Assembly (NCBI GenBank): GCA_002433075.1
Contig: DJHM01000048.1
Span: 118,495 to 182,494 of the forward strand
Length of the DNA: 64,000 bases
Source of the DNA: Latescibacteria bacterium UBA6620
GTDB taxonomy: Bacteria; Latescibacterota; UBA2968
Reading direction: 5' to 3'
In this document: piece by piece, positions 18,592-27,762 of the stretch
Numbering within the stretch: position 1 is the stretch's first letter
How the letters are laid out: each line of letters opens with the position of its first letter
Position numbers and translations under genes: made by a program
Notes under the pieces: generated by a model
Told to the model about the DNA's origin: nothing
Seen by the model: the letters and a program-made list of their open reading frames with translations, nothing else
The model's database searches: none

Positions 18592-18750
18592 AAGGCGGAA
18601 AGATTACCCAAATCGACATAAGCGGTCAAACAGCCGGTCTTGGTCTAGTCACTTTCTGTCTGCATATTGGTGTTCGCCCCGGCAGGTCACTGCAGTGTGG
18701 GCTTCATCTGGTCTAGGGTAAACGAGATCTGTTCGATGCCGAACCCGTAA

Positions 18751-19383
18751 CAGAAGAGTTCCCCAAAGGTCCGAACATCGGCGAACACGTACCTGTGTTC
18801 GAATTACGCGATCAGCTACGATACCGTAGAGACCCTCTCCGAGTTCGCGGCGGACCACGGCATCACCGACCACGTCGCTCGGGACTCAATCGCCTGGATG
18901 AGCCGGGAGGTCTTCCGCGTGGCGGACGCCACTCACGGGATCGCGCATCAGGTCGAATCGTCCGCTTACAAAGCCCGCGTTTATCTATCCGCAGATACCA
19001 TCCAGCGAGGCCAGGTTCACACCCTCACCCTGGAAATGACGATCAACGACGGTTTCCAGGCTCAGGGTGCACTCCTGCCCGAAGGTTACATTCCGTTGGC
19101 CGTGTCCGTCGAGGACGTCGAAGGCGTCACGGTAGATCCGGTCGACTATCCGCCCTCCACTCCCTACCGGATTGCGGGCCTGAATAACGATCTGAACGCC
19201 TACGTCGGAAACGTGACGGTCCAGGCAAGGGTGTTGCTCAACGTACGAGAGGATGTCACGTTGAAAGTCCATCTGCAATCGCAGGTCTACTCCCCGAGCA
19301 TCACACGTTCGAAATTCCCCTCAATTGGTTACCGAATCCTTAGCCAAAGATCTGCTCACCTGAGGACTGGCACCCATGAATAA
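18751..19383 (+). pseudogene. Redoxin plus DsbD-alpha-like domain protein, 5'-truncated remnant
   Basis: An open frame from 18751 without a plausible full start. It reads NYAISYDTVETLSEFAADHGI, the middle of an AhpC/TSA (peroxiredoxin-like) domain. It jumps soon after to a DsbD-N-terminal-like domain (ARVYLSADTIQRGQVHTLTLEMTI, EGYIPLAVSVEDVEGV, PYRIAGLNND). The first half of the redoxin, including its CxxC-type active site, and its later strands are missing. The longest ATG-started part, from 18898, has 161 residues. The end overlaps the start of the metallophosphoesterase gene by 8 bases. Likely a decayed gene. Confidence 0.6.
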
Positions 19384-20278
19384 ATTCGTATTTCTCACCG
19401 ACACGCACTACTGGACGGACGCACCGAAGGATTATGGAGCGCCCAAGATGCTGACCAAAGGGCGCGAGATTCACGACGCCATCCCACCGGCCGTCAACGC
19501 GCTCGATCCGGATTTCGTCGTCCACGGAGGCGACTTTCTATGTGGGGGCAGTTCTTTCGACCTGCCCACGGATATTTTCGAGCATTCCATCCGGGACGTG
19601 CGTGAAACCTTCGATCGATTGTCCTCCCCCTTCTATCCCATACCCGGCAACCACGATTGCGACGCGCAGACCTGGAAATTCGATGCTTTCAACGCCGCAT
19701 TCGACGTTCCCGACCTGCTGAGCGTCGATGAGGTGGCATCCGACCTCCGCATCGTTCGTGCGAACGTCTTTCTCGGCGACACGAAGGAATATGGATCGGG
19801 TGAGTGGACGGACGACCACGACGCAAGGCTTCGTGAGATAGATGGCCAACTCACAGTTGCCGGGTTGCCTGCTCTGTTCTTCCTGCACACCTGGATCCTT
19901 CCGGACGCGCTCCCGGAGGAGGGAGCCGAAGGACGCGGATGCGTCAGCGGCTCACGACAACTCCTCGACACCATCTCTCAATGTCCTTCGATCGTCGCCG
20001 TGTTCACCGGTCATCGGCACGTCAACCGTATCACCGCCTACCGGGATTTCCTCATCGTCGACACCGCCTGTCTGATCGGCTATCCCTTCGGTTTCCGCGA
20101 GGTGACCCTCTCCGATGACGGTTGGTTCTCCACCACATTCCATCGTCTGGAGGTCCCCGACACCATGGCCGCCTACCGGGAGCGGGACGATGCCGGCGAG
20201 GACGCGGAGTGGGAAGGCCAGCCCCACGACTGCGACAGCGGAGTCCTTATCCCCCGGCTCCAGGAAATTCGAGGGTGA
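19376..20278 (+). CDS. Calcineurin-like metallophosphoesterase
   Basis: A 300-residue binuclear-metal phosphoesterase, cytosolic (no signal peptide). The conserved blocks are all present in order: D-x-H in FLTDTHYW, GGDFLCGG, GNHDCD, the His in FFLHTW and GHRHVN. It hydrolyses a phosphomonoester or phosphodiester of unknown identity; cAMP phosphodiesterase-like members share the layout. ATG at 19376 has GAGG ten bases upstream. hyuA begins 20 bases after its stop, so the two are probably cotranscribed. Confidence 0.9.
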   Translation: MNKFVFLTDTHYWTDAPKDYGAPKMLTKGREIHDAIPPAVNALDPDFVVHGGDFLCGGSSFDLPTDIFEHSIRDVRETFDRLSSPFYPIPGNHDCDAQTWKFDAFNAAFDVPDLLSVDEVASDLRIVRANVFLGDTKEYGSGEWTDDHDARLREIDGQLTVAGLPALFFLHTWILPDALPEEGAEGRGCVSGSRQLLDTISQCPSIVAVFTGHRHVNRITAYRDFLIVDTACLIGYPFGFREVTLSDDGWFSTTFHRLEVPDTMAAYRERDDAGEDAEWEGQPHDCDSGVLIPRLQEIRG

Positions 20279-20297
20279 AAGAACCCCGGGTAACGAC

Positions 20298-22325
20298 GTG
20301 AGGATCGGCATCGACATCGGTGGAACCTTTACCGACTTCGTTGCGATCGACGATTCCGGGTCAGTCTGGCTCCACAAAATCCCTTCCACACCGGAGGATT
20401 ACGGCCTCGCTATTGAGCAGGGCCTGCGTTCCCTCTTCGCCGTGGCCAACGTGAAGGGGTCAGATGTCCGCGACATCGTCCACGGAACCACCGTCGCTGC
20501 CAACGCGATCCTGAGTGGAACTCACGCCAGAACCGGCCTGATCACAACACAGGGGTTCCGCGATGTCCTGGAGATCGGACGACTCAGAACACCTCGCCTC
20601 TACGATCTCGATTGGGAGAAACCCACACCCGTCGTTCCTCGTCGTCGACGCGTTGTCGTACGCGAACGCATTCGAGCCGACGGGTCCATCGACACTCCGC
20701 TTGACCCTCAGAGTCTGGCTGACGCGATCGAAGTCCTGAAGGAACAGAAAGTGGAATCGATCGCCGTCTGCTTGTTGAACGCCTACGCCAACCCCGATCA
20801 CGAACGCCACGTGGAAGCATCGTTGTCCGCGCTCCAAGACGTCGACGTGACCCTCTCCCACCAGGTACTTCCCGAGATTCGCGAATTCGAGCGAACCAGT
20901 ACGACCGTCGTCAACGCCGCCGTAATGCCACCCGTTCGGAAATACCTCACTGGCCTGACACGCCGTCTGACCGGGCTCGAAGTCGAAGCACCCGTACGAA
21001 TCATGCAGTCGGGCGGAGGAATCACCGACACAGACACGGCCGCGGCTTTTCCCGTTCGCATCATTGAGTCCGGTCCCGCCGCGGGTGTCGTGGCGGCGGC
21101 TGCGCTCGGACGCCGAATCGGGGTGACTGACCTGATTGCCTTCGACATGGGAGGGACGACGGCCAAGGCGAGTCTGATCGAGGAGGGCAGTCTGTCCCGA
21201 GCATCGGACTTCGAGGTAGGTGGGGGTGTGTCGCACTCGACCCGTCTGATGAGCGGGGCGGGCTATCACATCCGGACGCCCTGCATCGATTTGTCCGAAG
21301 TCGGAGCGGGTGGGGGAAGCATCATCCGTGTCGACGCGGGTGGCGCCCTGCAGGTGGGACCCGAGAGCGCAGGAGCCGACCCGGGCCCGGTTTGCTACGG
21401 GCGCGGAGGCGAACTCCCCACCATTACCGATGCATGTTTGGTTCTCGGCTACCTGGGAAAGGACGGACTGGCAAAGGGAACGGTCTCGCTCGATCCGGAT
21501 GCGGCCAGAGCGGCCGTCGATACGCAGATCGTCGCCAACAGCGATCTATCCGCAGAGGAAGCGTGTCACGGTGCGTGCCGTGTCGCCGCGGGCCGAATGG
21601 TGCGCGCCGTCCGGGCCGTCACCGCAGAGCGCGGTCGGGATCCGAGGGCCTACGACCTGCTGGCCGCCGGGGGCAGCGGACCCATGCACGCCGCCGTGAT
21701 GGCTCGAGAACTTGGCGTAAGCCGTATCATCGTTCCTCCGTCACCCGGTGTCTTCAGTGCGTTCGGTCTCCTCGCTGCTCCCCTCCAGATCGATCTCGTA
21801 CAGACGATGCTCGTGAGACTGGAAGAGATCGCAACGGAAGACCTTCAACGAATCGTTCAGGACCTGACCGAACAGGCTCGCGAGCGTCTCCCAGAAGCGA
21901 CCATCGACGCCACTGGAGACATTCGCTACGCCGGGCAGTCCCACGAACTTCAGATCGCACTTCCTCTCGACGCCTCTCCGAACACCTTGCGGGCAATGTT
22001 TGAGGAAGAACACGAACGGACCTACGGGCATCGCTCCGAGAAGGATCCGGTCGATCTCGTCTGTCTGAGAGTGCGCGCAACGATTAAGTCTGAGGAAGTA
22101 TTCGGGAAGGCAAGTGGTGAGGATGCGACCGAAATACGATCCCGCCCCGCCTACTTCGGCCCGGAAGCGGGATGGGTTGAGACGCCCGTCATCAACCGCC
22201 CTGCACTCGGTGTGGAGAACACGGATGGGCCGATGATCGTCGAGGAAGACGACGCGACAACGGTCGTTCCGCCCTGGGCGGCCGTCCATCGGGACCCTCA
22301 GGGGAACATCATTATCACGCTATAG
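20298..22325 (+). CDS. hyuA: Hydantoinase/oxoprolinase family protein, HyuA (subunit A)
   Basis: A 675-residue ATP-dependent ASKHA-fold hydantoinase A (N-methylhydantoinase, 5-oxoprolinase, acetone carboxylase beta relatives). N-terminal DIGGTFTDFVAID, HGTTVAANAIL, then AFDMGGTTAKASL (phosphate loop), GAGGGSI and AGADPGPVCYG are diagnostic. Start is GTG at 20298 (homologues begin RIGIDIGGTFTD). It acts with a B subunit to open cyclic amides using ATP; the substrate is unknown. Its partner gene lies on the opposite strand, and the two stop codons overlap. Confidence 0.9.
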   Translation: MRIGIDIGGTFTDFVAIDDSGSVWLHKIPSTPEDYGLAIEQGLRSLFAVANVKGSDVRDIVHGTTVAANAILSGTHARTGLITTQGFRDVLEIGRLRTPRLYDLDWEKPTPVVPRRRRVVVRERIRADGSIDTPLDPQSLADAIEVLKEQKVESIAVCLLNAYANPDHERHVEASLSALQDVDVTLSHQVLPEIREFERTSTTVVNAAVMPPVRKYLTGLTRRLTGLEVEAPVRIMQSGGGITDTDTAAAFPVRIIESGPAAGVVAAAALGRRIGVTDLIAFDMGGTTAKASLIEEGSLSRASDFEVGGGVSHSTRLMSGAGYHIRTPCIDLSEVGAGGGSIIRVDAGGALQVGPESAGADPGPVCYGRGGELPTITDACLVLGYLGKDGLAKGTVSLDPDAARAAVDTQIVANSDLSAEEACHGACRVAAGRMVRAVRAVTAERGRDPRAYDLLAAGGSGPMHAAVMARELGVSRIIVPPSPGVFSAFGLLAAPLQIDLVQTMLVRLEEIATEDLQRIVQDLTEQARERLPEATIDATGDIRYAGQSHELQIALPLDASPNTLRAMFEEEHERTYGHRSEKDPVDLVCLRVRATIKSEEVFGKASGEDATEIRSRPAYFGPEAGWVETPVINRPALGVENTDGPMIVEEDDATTVVPPWAAVHRDPQGNIIITL

Positions 22326-24041
22326 GGTCGCTCGAAGAGCCGCCGTCTCCGCTCTGTCAAGACGGTCTCCCTCGATCACAACACCGTAGTCACGCCTCGC
22401 AGCCTCGACAGAAACTTTCTCATCGATCACGTCCGTCAAGACCGCTTCGGGGTCGCGCTCCAACGGACTCCCGTGGCCCCCTGCGCCTGCAAGGGTGTGA
22501 CGCAACACGTCCCCACGACGAAGTTCGACCAGCGTCTTCGCGGGCAGAACACGCCCTTCGCCGTCTGGGTTCAGCACGTTGCTCGAGGCCGCTCCTTCTT
22601 GGCCGCCGTCCAGTCCGTACGGACGAGAAGCATGCCGATCCGATCGAATCTGCAGCACGCCCTCACGCTCCGTAAACCGGTACTCTCGGACGATCCCCAC
22701 ACCTCCGCGGTGTTTCCCCGGCCCACCCGTGTCCGGCAGAAACCCATAATTCAGAATCTCCAGGGGATACTCTGCCTCGATCACCTCGGCAGGATTGTTC
22801 GAGAAATTCACGACGATGCTCGCACATCCGTCGATCCCATCCCGGTCCGGCCGTCCACCCCAGCCCGAGAACAGAAACTCGAGAAACACGAATGCGGACC
22901 GATCGTCCCGGTAACCTCCCACGCTGATCCCCGTATCCCCCCCGACCTCGCACGCCGGAATGCGATCGGGGGCCAGACCGGCCAGGGCCCCCATGATCAC
23001 GTTCGCCAGACGGAACCCGGTCAGACCCCGCGCGGCCACCGGAGCCGGCAGAACCGGATTCACGAGTGACGCTTCAGGCGCGATCACGTCGATACATCTG
23101 AAGAATCCTGAATTCGTAGGCACATCGGGACTGATTAAACACCTCACGCACGCGTAGACCGCCGACTTAGTGAAGGACAGGGCTGAATTGATCGCTCCCT
23201 TCACCTGCGGCGCGGTCCCCCCGAAGTTCGCTTCCATCTGCGATCCATCCACCGTAATTGTCACCTGCATCGGAATCGGTCCTGGATCGATCCCGTCCCC
23301 GTCGATCTGGTCTTCGAACGCGAACACGCCATCCGGCATTCGCTCCATCTCCGCCCGCGTCAATCGTTCCCCGTAATCGATCAGCGCACCAAACCCCTCA
23401 CGCAGACCGTCCACACCGTATCGGCTCGACAGAGCTTCGATCTCCCGCTGCGCGATCGTACAGGCCGACAGTTGCGCCCGCAGATCGCCGATCGCGTACT
23501 GCGGCACCCTCACGTTTCGCTCGATCACATCGAAAATGGCCTGAACCGGCTTGCCTTTCTCGTAGAGCCGGACTGGAGGAATTCTCAGACCTTCCTGGTA
23601 GATTTCCGTGCTGTCGCAGGCGTTTCCCCCCGCCACGCGCCCGCCAACGTCCGTGTGGTGAGCGATTGCAGCGGCGAAACACAGCAGGCTTCCCTCAACA
23701 AAGATCGGCTGGTAGGCGTAGATGTCTGGTAGATGCGTGCCCCCCTCGTAGGGATCGTTGAGAATGAACACGTCCCCGTCCGATATCTCATCCCGGTAGC
23801 GATCGAGAACCGCGGACAGCCCATCCGGCAGACTGCCCATATGGAGCGGGAGGCAGAGGCCCTGCGCGATGAGCGCTCCTTCGGTGTCCAACAGTCCGGT
23901 CGAGAAATCCATGGAGTTCTTCAGATTCGTCGAATAGGCGGTCCGAACGACCGTCAGAGCCATTTCGTCCACCATCGACTCGAGGGCGTTCTTGAATAAC
24001 TCCAGTTCGATTGGCCCGAAGGGCGTTTCTGTGGATGACAT
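22320..24041 (-). CDS. hyuB: Hydantoinase B/oxoprolinase family protein, HyuB (subunit B)
   Basis: A 573-residue hydantoinase B, the partner of HyuA. It starts SSTETPFGPIELELFKNALESMVDEMA, then LPLHMGSLPDGL, DVFILNDPYEGGTHLPD (metal-binding block), ADH-like AIAHHTDVGGRVAGG and a C-terminal GAGGHGSPLERDP. Start ATG at 24041 has AGAGG upstream; a longer in-frame start at 24119 adds an unlike N-terminus. Unlike the usual codirectional arrangement it converges with hyuA, sharing the CTATAG end. Its promoter would be in the MarR intergenic region, so MarR may control it. Confidence 0.9.
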   Translation of the reverse strand: MSSTETPFGPIELELFKNALESMVDEMALTVVRTAYSTNLKNSMDFSTGLLDTEGALIAQGLCLPLHMGSLPDGLSAVLDRYRDEISDGDVFILNDPYEGGTHLPDIYAYQPIFVEGSLLCFAAAIAHHTDVGGRVAGGNACDSTEIYQEGLRIPPVRLYEKGKPVQAIFDVIERNVRVPQYAIGDLRAQLSACTIAQREIEALSSRYGVDGLREGFGALIDYGERLTRAEMERMPDGVFAFEDQIDGDGIDPGPIPMQVTITVDGSQMEANFGGTAPQVKGAINSALSFTKSAVYACVRCLISPDVPTNSGFFRCIDVIAPEASLVNPVLPAPVAARGLTGFRLANVIMGALAGLAPDRIPACEVGGDTGISVGGYRDDRSAFVFLEFLFSGWGGRPDRDGIDGCASIVVNFSNNPAEVIEAEYPLEILNYGFLPDTGGPGKHRGGVGIVREYRFTEREGVLQIRSDRHASRPYGLDGGQEGAASSNVLNPDGEGRVLPAKTLVELRRGDVLRHTLAGAGGHGSPLERDPEAVLTDVIDEKVSVEAARRDYGVVIEGDRLDRAETAALRATL

Positions 24042-24211
24042 AGGAGAGCCTCTGTTTGGTGATGACGTACTTGCCAGCCTCGAATCAAGGTACGTGGAGC
24101 GCCACACATAGTCGAGCATCGAAGAACGACCTGAGGGGTTGACACGACGAGAGAAACCCGCATCTTCATTTTATATTCAATTAATTAATATTAAAGCATT
24201 GGAGCTCAAAA
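24042..24211. promoter_or_regulatory. Divergent regulatory region with AT-rich palindrome
   Basis: Between hyuB and the divergent marR-like gene. The stretch 24165-24195 is the most AT-rich run here and contains the perfect palindrome ATTAATTAAT at 24180-24189, a plausible MarR-type operator. A GGAG before the marR ATG is its ribosome site. Promoter boxes are not convincing. Confidence 0.45.
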
Positions 24212-24715
24212 ATGCCCACGCATTATGATGGCACAGTGGCTGAGCGCAGGGCCTTAAGCACCTACATCACCCTGCTGCGCGCTGCGGAATCCGTTTCCGG
24301 AAGGCTCGTTGCCCTGGTATCGAGCCAGACCGGACTCACCATTACCCAATTCGGCGTACTCGAAGCCCTGCTCGACCTTGGCCCGCAGTGCCAGAAAGAC
24401 TTGGCCTCGAAGCAACTCAAGACCGGTGGAACCATCACGCTCGTCGTCGACAATCTCGAAAAACGCAAGCTCGTCCGGCGCGAGCGCAGCAAGACCGATC
24501 GCCGGATCATCAACGTTCACCTCACCACCTCGGGTCGACGGTTGATCGACGACTACTTTCCACGACACGCCAGGGCCATCACCCACGAGCTGGGCGTCCT
24601 CTCCGCAGCGGAACAGGAGCAGCTTGGCGCTCTCACACGAAAGCTCGGTCGGCAGGAAGGCCGGTCTCAGGTCGGCGAATATCCCGACGCGTGCTATGAA
24701 ATGGAAACCGCATGA
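24212..24715 (+). CDS. MarR family transcriptional regulator
   Basis: A 167-residue winged-helix dimeric regulator. After an N-terminal helix (ALSTYITLLRAAESV) come LTITQFGVLEALLDLGPQCQKDLASKQLKTGGTITLVVDNLEKRKLVRRERSKTDRRIINVHLT, a complete MarR HTH and wing, and a C-terminal dimerisation helix. Members typically repress adjacent genes and release on binding phenolics or oxidants. The pirin gene overlaps its stop by 4 bases, so it is an operon leader; the divergent hyuB may also be controlled. Confidence 0.92.
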   Translation: MPTHYDGTVAERRALSTYITLLRAAESVSGRLVALVSSQTGLTITQFGVLEALLDLGPQCQKDLASKQLKTGGTITLVVDNLEKRKLVRRERSKTDRRIINVHLTTSGRRLIDDYFPRHARAITHELGVLSAAEQEQLGALTRKLGRQEGRSQVGEYPDACYEMETA

Positions 24716-25617
24716 AAAAGCTCAAGTCCATACGAAAATCCCCCGAGCTCCACAGGGTTGGAAACGGATTCCCCGTCCGCTCGATCCTGTCGCCTCAGGA
24801 TCCGCCGGCGGAGAACAGTCCGTTTCTTCTGCTCGACTATGCAGAGTCTTACGAATTCGAACCGTCCGCAAACCCCCGGGGTGTCGGCGAACATCCGCAT
24901 CGCGGTTTCGAAACCGTGACCATCGCCTGTCAGGGCACGATCGACCATCGGGATTCAGCCGGAAACGCTGGTTCCATCGGTCCCGGTGACGTTCAGTGGA
25001 TGACAGCCGCGTCCGGTGTCGTTCAAGAAGAACTGCACGGCGCCGATTTCACACGCGAAGGCGGGACGTTCGAAATGATTCAGCTGTGGGTGAACTTACC
25101 CGCAGAGGCAAAGATGTCGGCCCCACGATATCAGGAGTTGCTCAAAGAGCAGATCCCCGTCATCGACCTTTCGGGCGGCGACGGGATCCTCAGAGTCATC
25201 GCCGGAGAAGCGTTCGGTGAAACCGGTCCCGCTCAGACGGTCACCCCCATGAATCTCTGGGATCTAACCCTTTCGGCAGGAGGGGAGACCACCCTCACGC
25301 TGCCGGAGAACACGAATACTCTCGTGTTGGGACTGGAGGGTGCGATCCGTCTCAACGAACGCGAACGTCTGGTGCAGGGTGAGCTCGCCCGATTCATAGG
25401 AGAAGGAGAGACACTCTCCCTGTCCGCAGCCGAGCCCGCTCGAGCGCTCGTACTGAACGGTGCACCAATCGAGGAACCCGTCGTTGCGCACGGCCCCTTC
25501 GTCATGAACACAAGCGACGAGATCCGGGAAGCCCTGCTCGACTACCAGGCCGGCAAGATGGGACATCTCGTACAGATGTTCCCAGACCGAGAACTCGATC
25601 GCGGAGGTGCTGAATGA
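24712..25617 (+). CDS. Pirin family protein
   Basis: A 301-residue bicupin of the pirin family, cytosolic, possibly quercetinase or redox sensor. The N-terminal cupin shows EHPHRGFETVTI, two of the usual metal His residues and the adjacent Glu, and then WMTAASGVVQEELHG. The position equivalent to pirin's third His (GIVHSE) is Gln here, so the iron site may lack a ligand unless the later His substitutes. The C-terminal cupin follows (TLPENTNTLVLGLEGAIRL). Starts at ATG overlapping marR, and its TGA overlaps the next start, so three genes are translationally coupled. Confidence 0.88.
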   Translation: MKKLKSIRKSPELHRVGNGFPVRSILSPQDPPAENSPFLLLDYAESYEFEPSANPRGVGEHPHRGFETVTIACQGTIDHRDSAGNAGSIGPGDVQWMTAASGVVQEELHGADFTREGGTFEMIQLWVNLPAEAKMSAPRYQELLKEQIPVIDLSGGDGILRVIAGEAFGETGPAQTVTPMNLWDLTLSAGGETTLTLPENTNTLVLGLEGAIRLNERERLVQGELARFIGEGETLSLSAAEPARALVLNGAPIEEPVVAHGPFVMNTSDEIREALLDYQAGKMGHLVQMFPDRELDRGGAE

Positions 25618-25805
25618 ACACTGATGTCAACATCCCCATCGTCACCATTCGTGGCAGCGTGCGGCCGGTCAAATCGGCGCCATCAAGTCCCTCGAACATC
25701 TTCAGGGGATCTGCGTTCACGTCGGGGCCCTCGTGCTACCCGCCTCTGCCTCTGGCTGTCGCGACGTATTCGACGAAGAAGGACGTGCGACCAATCTGAC
25801 CGACT
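25614..25805 (+). pseudogene. NADPH-dependent FMN reductase remnant (internal deletion)
   Basis: The start codon overlaps the pirin stop and encodes MNTDVNIPIVTIRGSVRP, the N-terminal GSxRxxS flavin-binding beginning of an NADPH-dependent FMN reductase. The next bases switch frame directly to GQIGAIKSLEHLQGICVHVGALVLPASASGCRDVFDEEGRATN, which is the C-terminal part of that family. About 90 residues in the middle are absent and the two parts are in different frames, so the gene is dead. Beyond 25806 to 26032 I see short open stretches (for example YIHEYVIPGLCMEEMIRHEKG) but no family. Confidence 0.7.
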
Positions 25806-26032
25806 ACATTCACGAGTATGTCATCCCCGGTCTTTGTATGGAGGAGATGATCCGCCACGAAAAGGGCGGTGTTATGAATGTGTTCCTCGACGTGAGGTCG
25901 TGGCGCTCCACGACATTTCTCGCTTCATTGACGTCTTGGTTCTCACGAAAGGGTCACGGCCCACCTTCGCCCAACGCTTCGGCGAGGTTATACATGCCGT
26001 GACCTTGGGCCTTTTCTGTTGGATGGATCCTT

Positions 26033-26380
26033 TTGAAGTACACGCGTCTTTACACGGGTGACGACAACCAGTCGCATTTTGAAGATTGCGAGATCCCGGT
26101 TGCTGAGAATCCCGTCGGGCGTCTCTCCGAGAAAACGACGGCCACCGGCATTCTCTTCCGCGAAAACGATCCCAGTTACGATCTCGACTGGCATCCAGCG
26201 CCGGCGCGACAGTTTGTGATCATGCTGGAGGGTCTCGTCGAGATCGAGGTCGGCAGTGGCGAGAAGCGAATCTTCAAACCCGGCGACATTCTCCTCGCCG
26301 AAGACACGACCGGCCAGGGTCATCGCTCCCGAATTCCCGATGGGAAATCCCGGCGTTCGATCTTCGTCACCCTCGACTGA
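26033..26380 (+). CDS. Single-domain cupin protein
   Basis: A 115-residue cupin. WHPAPARQFVIMLEGLVEIEVGSGEKRIFKPGDILLAEDTTGQGHRSR holds the two cupin motifs with metal-binding His at WHPA and GHRSR. TTG at 26033 is the predicted start. The function is unknown; such cupins are often sugar- or organic-acid-related. The following Gfo/Idh gene overlaps its stop (TGATGG), implying coupled expression. Confidence 0.8.
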   Translation: MKYTRLYTGDDNQSHFEDCEIPVAENPVGRLSEKTTATGILFRENDPSYDLDWHPAPARQFVIMLEGLVEIEVGSGEKRIFKPGDILLAEDTTGQGHRSRIPDGKSRRSIFVTLD

Positions 26381-27639
26381 TGGAAAGGGTCCCCATTTGC
26401 CTCGTCGGCTGCGGTCGGATGGGGCACCGTCATATTCTCGCGTATCGCACCCTCGAGGATACGGGGATCAGTAACGTCGACCTGATAGCCGTCTGTGACA
26501 TCCGCGAGGAGAACTCACAGTTCGCTGCACGAGAGATCGAACGTCTGTTCGGTCGGCGTCCCCTCGTCTATACCGACCTCGATCTGGTCATCGCGAATCC
26601 CGACATCCTCGCCGTCGACGTCGTGACCGATGGATCGACCCATCACCAGGTCGCTGTTCCCGCCCTCACCAGCGGAAAGCACGCTCTGGTCGAAAAATCG
26701 CTGAGCATTACCATCCGGGCCTGTCGGGCGCTGATTGACGCCGCAGCGGACGGTAGAGCGATCCTCGCCACGGCCGAAAATTACCGTCGGGACCCACCGA
26801 ATCGTCTGGTCAAAGCCATCCTCGACGCGGGTCTCGTCGGCGATCCCTTCATGATGATGCAGGTCTCCGGCGGCGGAACCGACGAGATGGCCATCACCCC
26901 CTGGCGTCATCTCAAGGAAAAGGGCGCCATCGGTATGGATACGGGCGTTCATTATGCTGACATCATTCAATTCTACCTGGGTGAATACGATTAGATCTTC
27001 GGCAGCGGCTTCATCGTCGAACCTCTACGACGCAAACCAGACCACGAGAGCCACCCCCTCGAGTCCTATCGTAAGCGGGTCAAGACCTATCCCGAGTTCA
27101 TCGAAGCAACAGGCGAGGACTCCGTCGTCGCACTCTACAGAATAGCATCAGGCGCGGTCGCGAACCTGACCCTCGTGGAAGAACGAGGCGGGAAAGGCTG
27201 GGAGCGAAGTGTCCACGGTCCGGCGGGCGCCGTTTATGCCCCGGGCGAGCGGAATGGGAACCCCGTGTTGTTGCGCCTCGAGGGAAAGGAGTATCGAGGC
27301 AAGGAGGTACTCGAGTTGCTCCCCGATTTCGAATTGGACGAAATCACGGCACGTCTCTTCGGACCCGACGGTGTCGAGTACGACCTCCCGACCGAAGAAC
27401 CTCATCCAGGCTACGCCATCGACGCTCGCCATCTCGCCATCGAATATCACGACTTCGCCAGAGCGATCCTTGAAAGCGGCCGACCTGAAGTCGACGGCCT
27501 GATCGGAACCAGAACCGTCGCCGCCATTCTCGGCGCATACGAGTCCGCCGCCCTCGGTCGCTCGGTCACAATGGAAGAAATGTTATCAGGGTCTGTCCGG
27601 ACCTATCAGGAGGAAATCGATACGGCGCTGGCTCTCTGA
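26380..27639 (+). pseudogene. Gfo/Idh/MocA oxidoreductase gene with in-frame TAG
   Basis: A single frame of 420 codons, broken only by TAG at 26992-26994. The first 204 residues contain the Rossmann fold (VGCGRMGHRHILAYRTLED), the EKSLSITI (EKP-position) loop and GAIGMDTGVHYADIIQFYLGEYD. After the stop, IFGSGFIVEP and the C-terminal beta domain (GEDSVVALYRIASGAVANLTLVEE, GVEYDLPTEEPHPGYAIDARHLAIEYHDFARAI) continue without shift. Such oxidoreductases act on sugars or inositols with NAD(P). Either a nonsense pseudogene or an error; a Gln or Glu codon is probable at the stop, not Trp. Confidence 0.82.
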
Positions 27640-27762
27640 AGTTGCCCCACCCGTTCCGGACCCAATGAGCTCACCCAGAACGGGTTGTCCTGTCTTGAGC
27701 GGAGAATCCATCCACAGTCGCCACCCCCGCTCTCCTGCTCGCGCTTTACGGAGGATTCATCA

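Noticed and set aside
24139..24177. TTGACA with TATATT as marR promoter
   Set aside because: The spacing between the two boxes is 27 bases, too long for a sigma-70 promoter.
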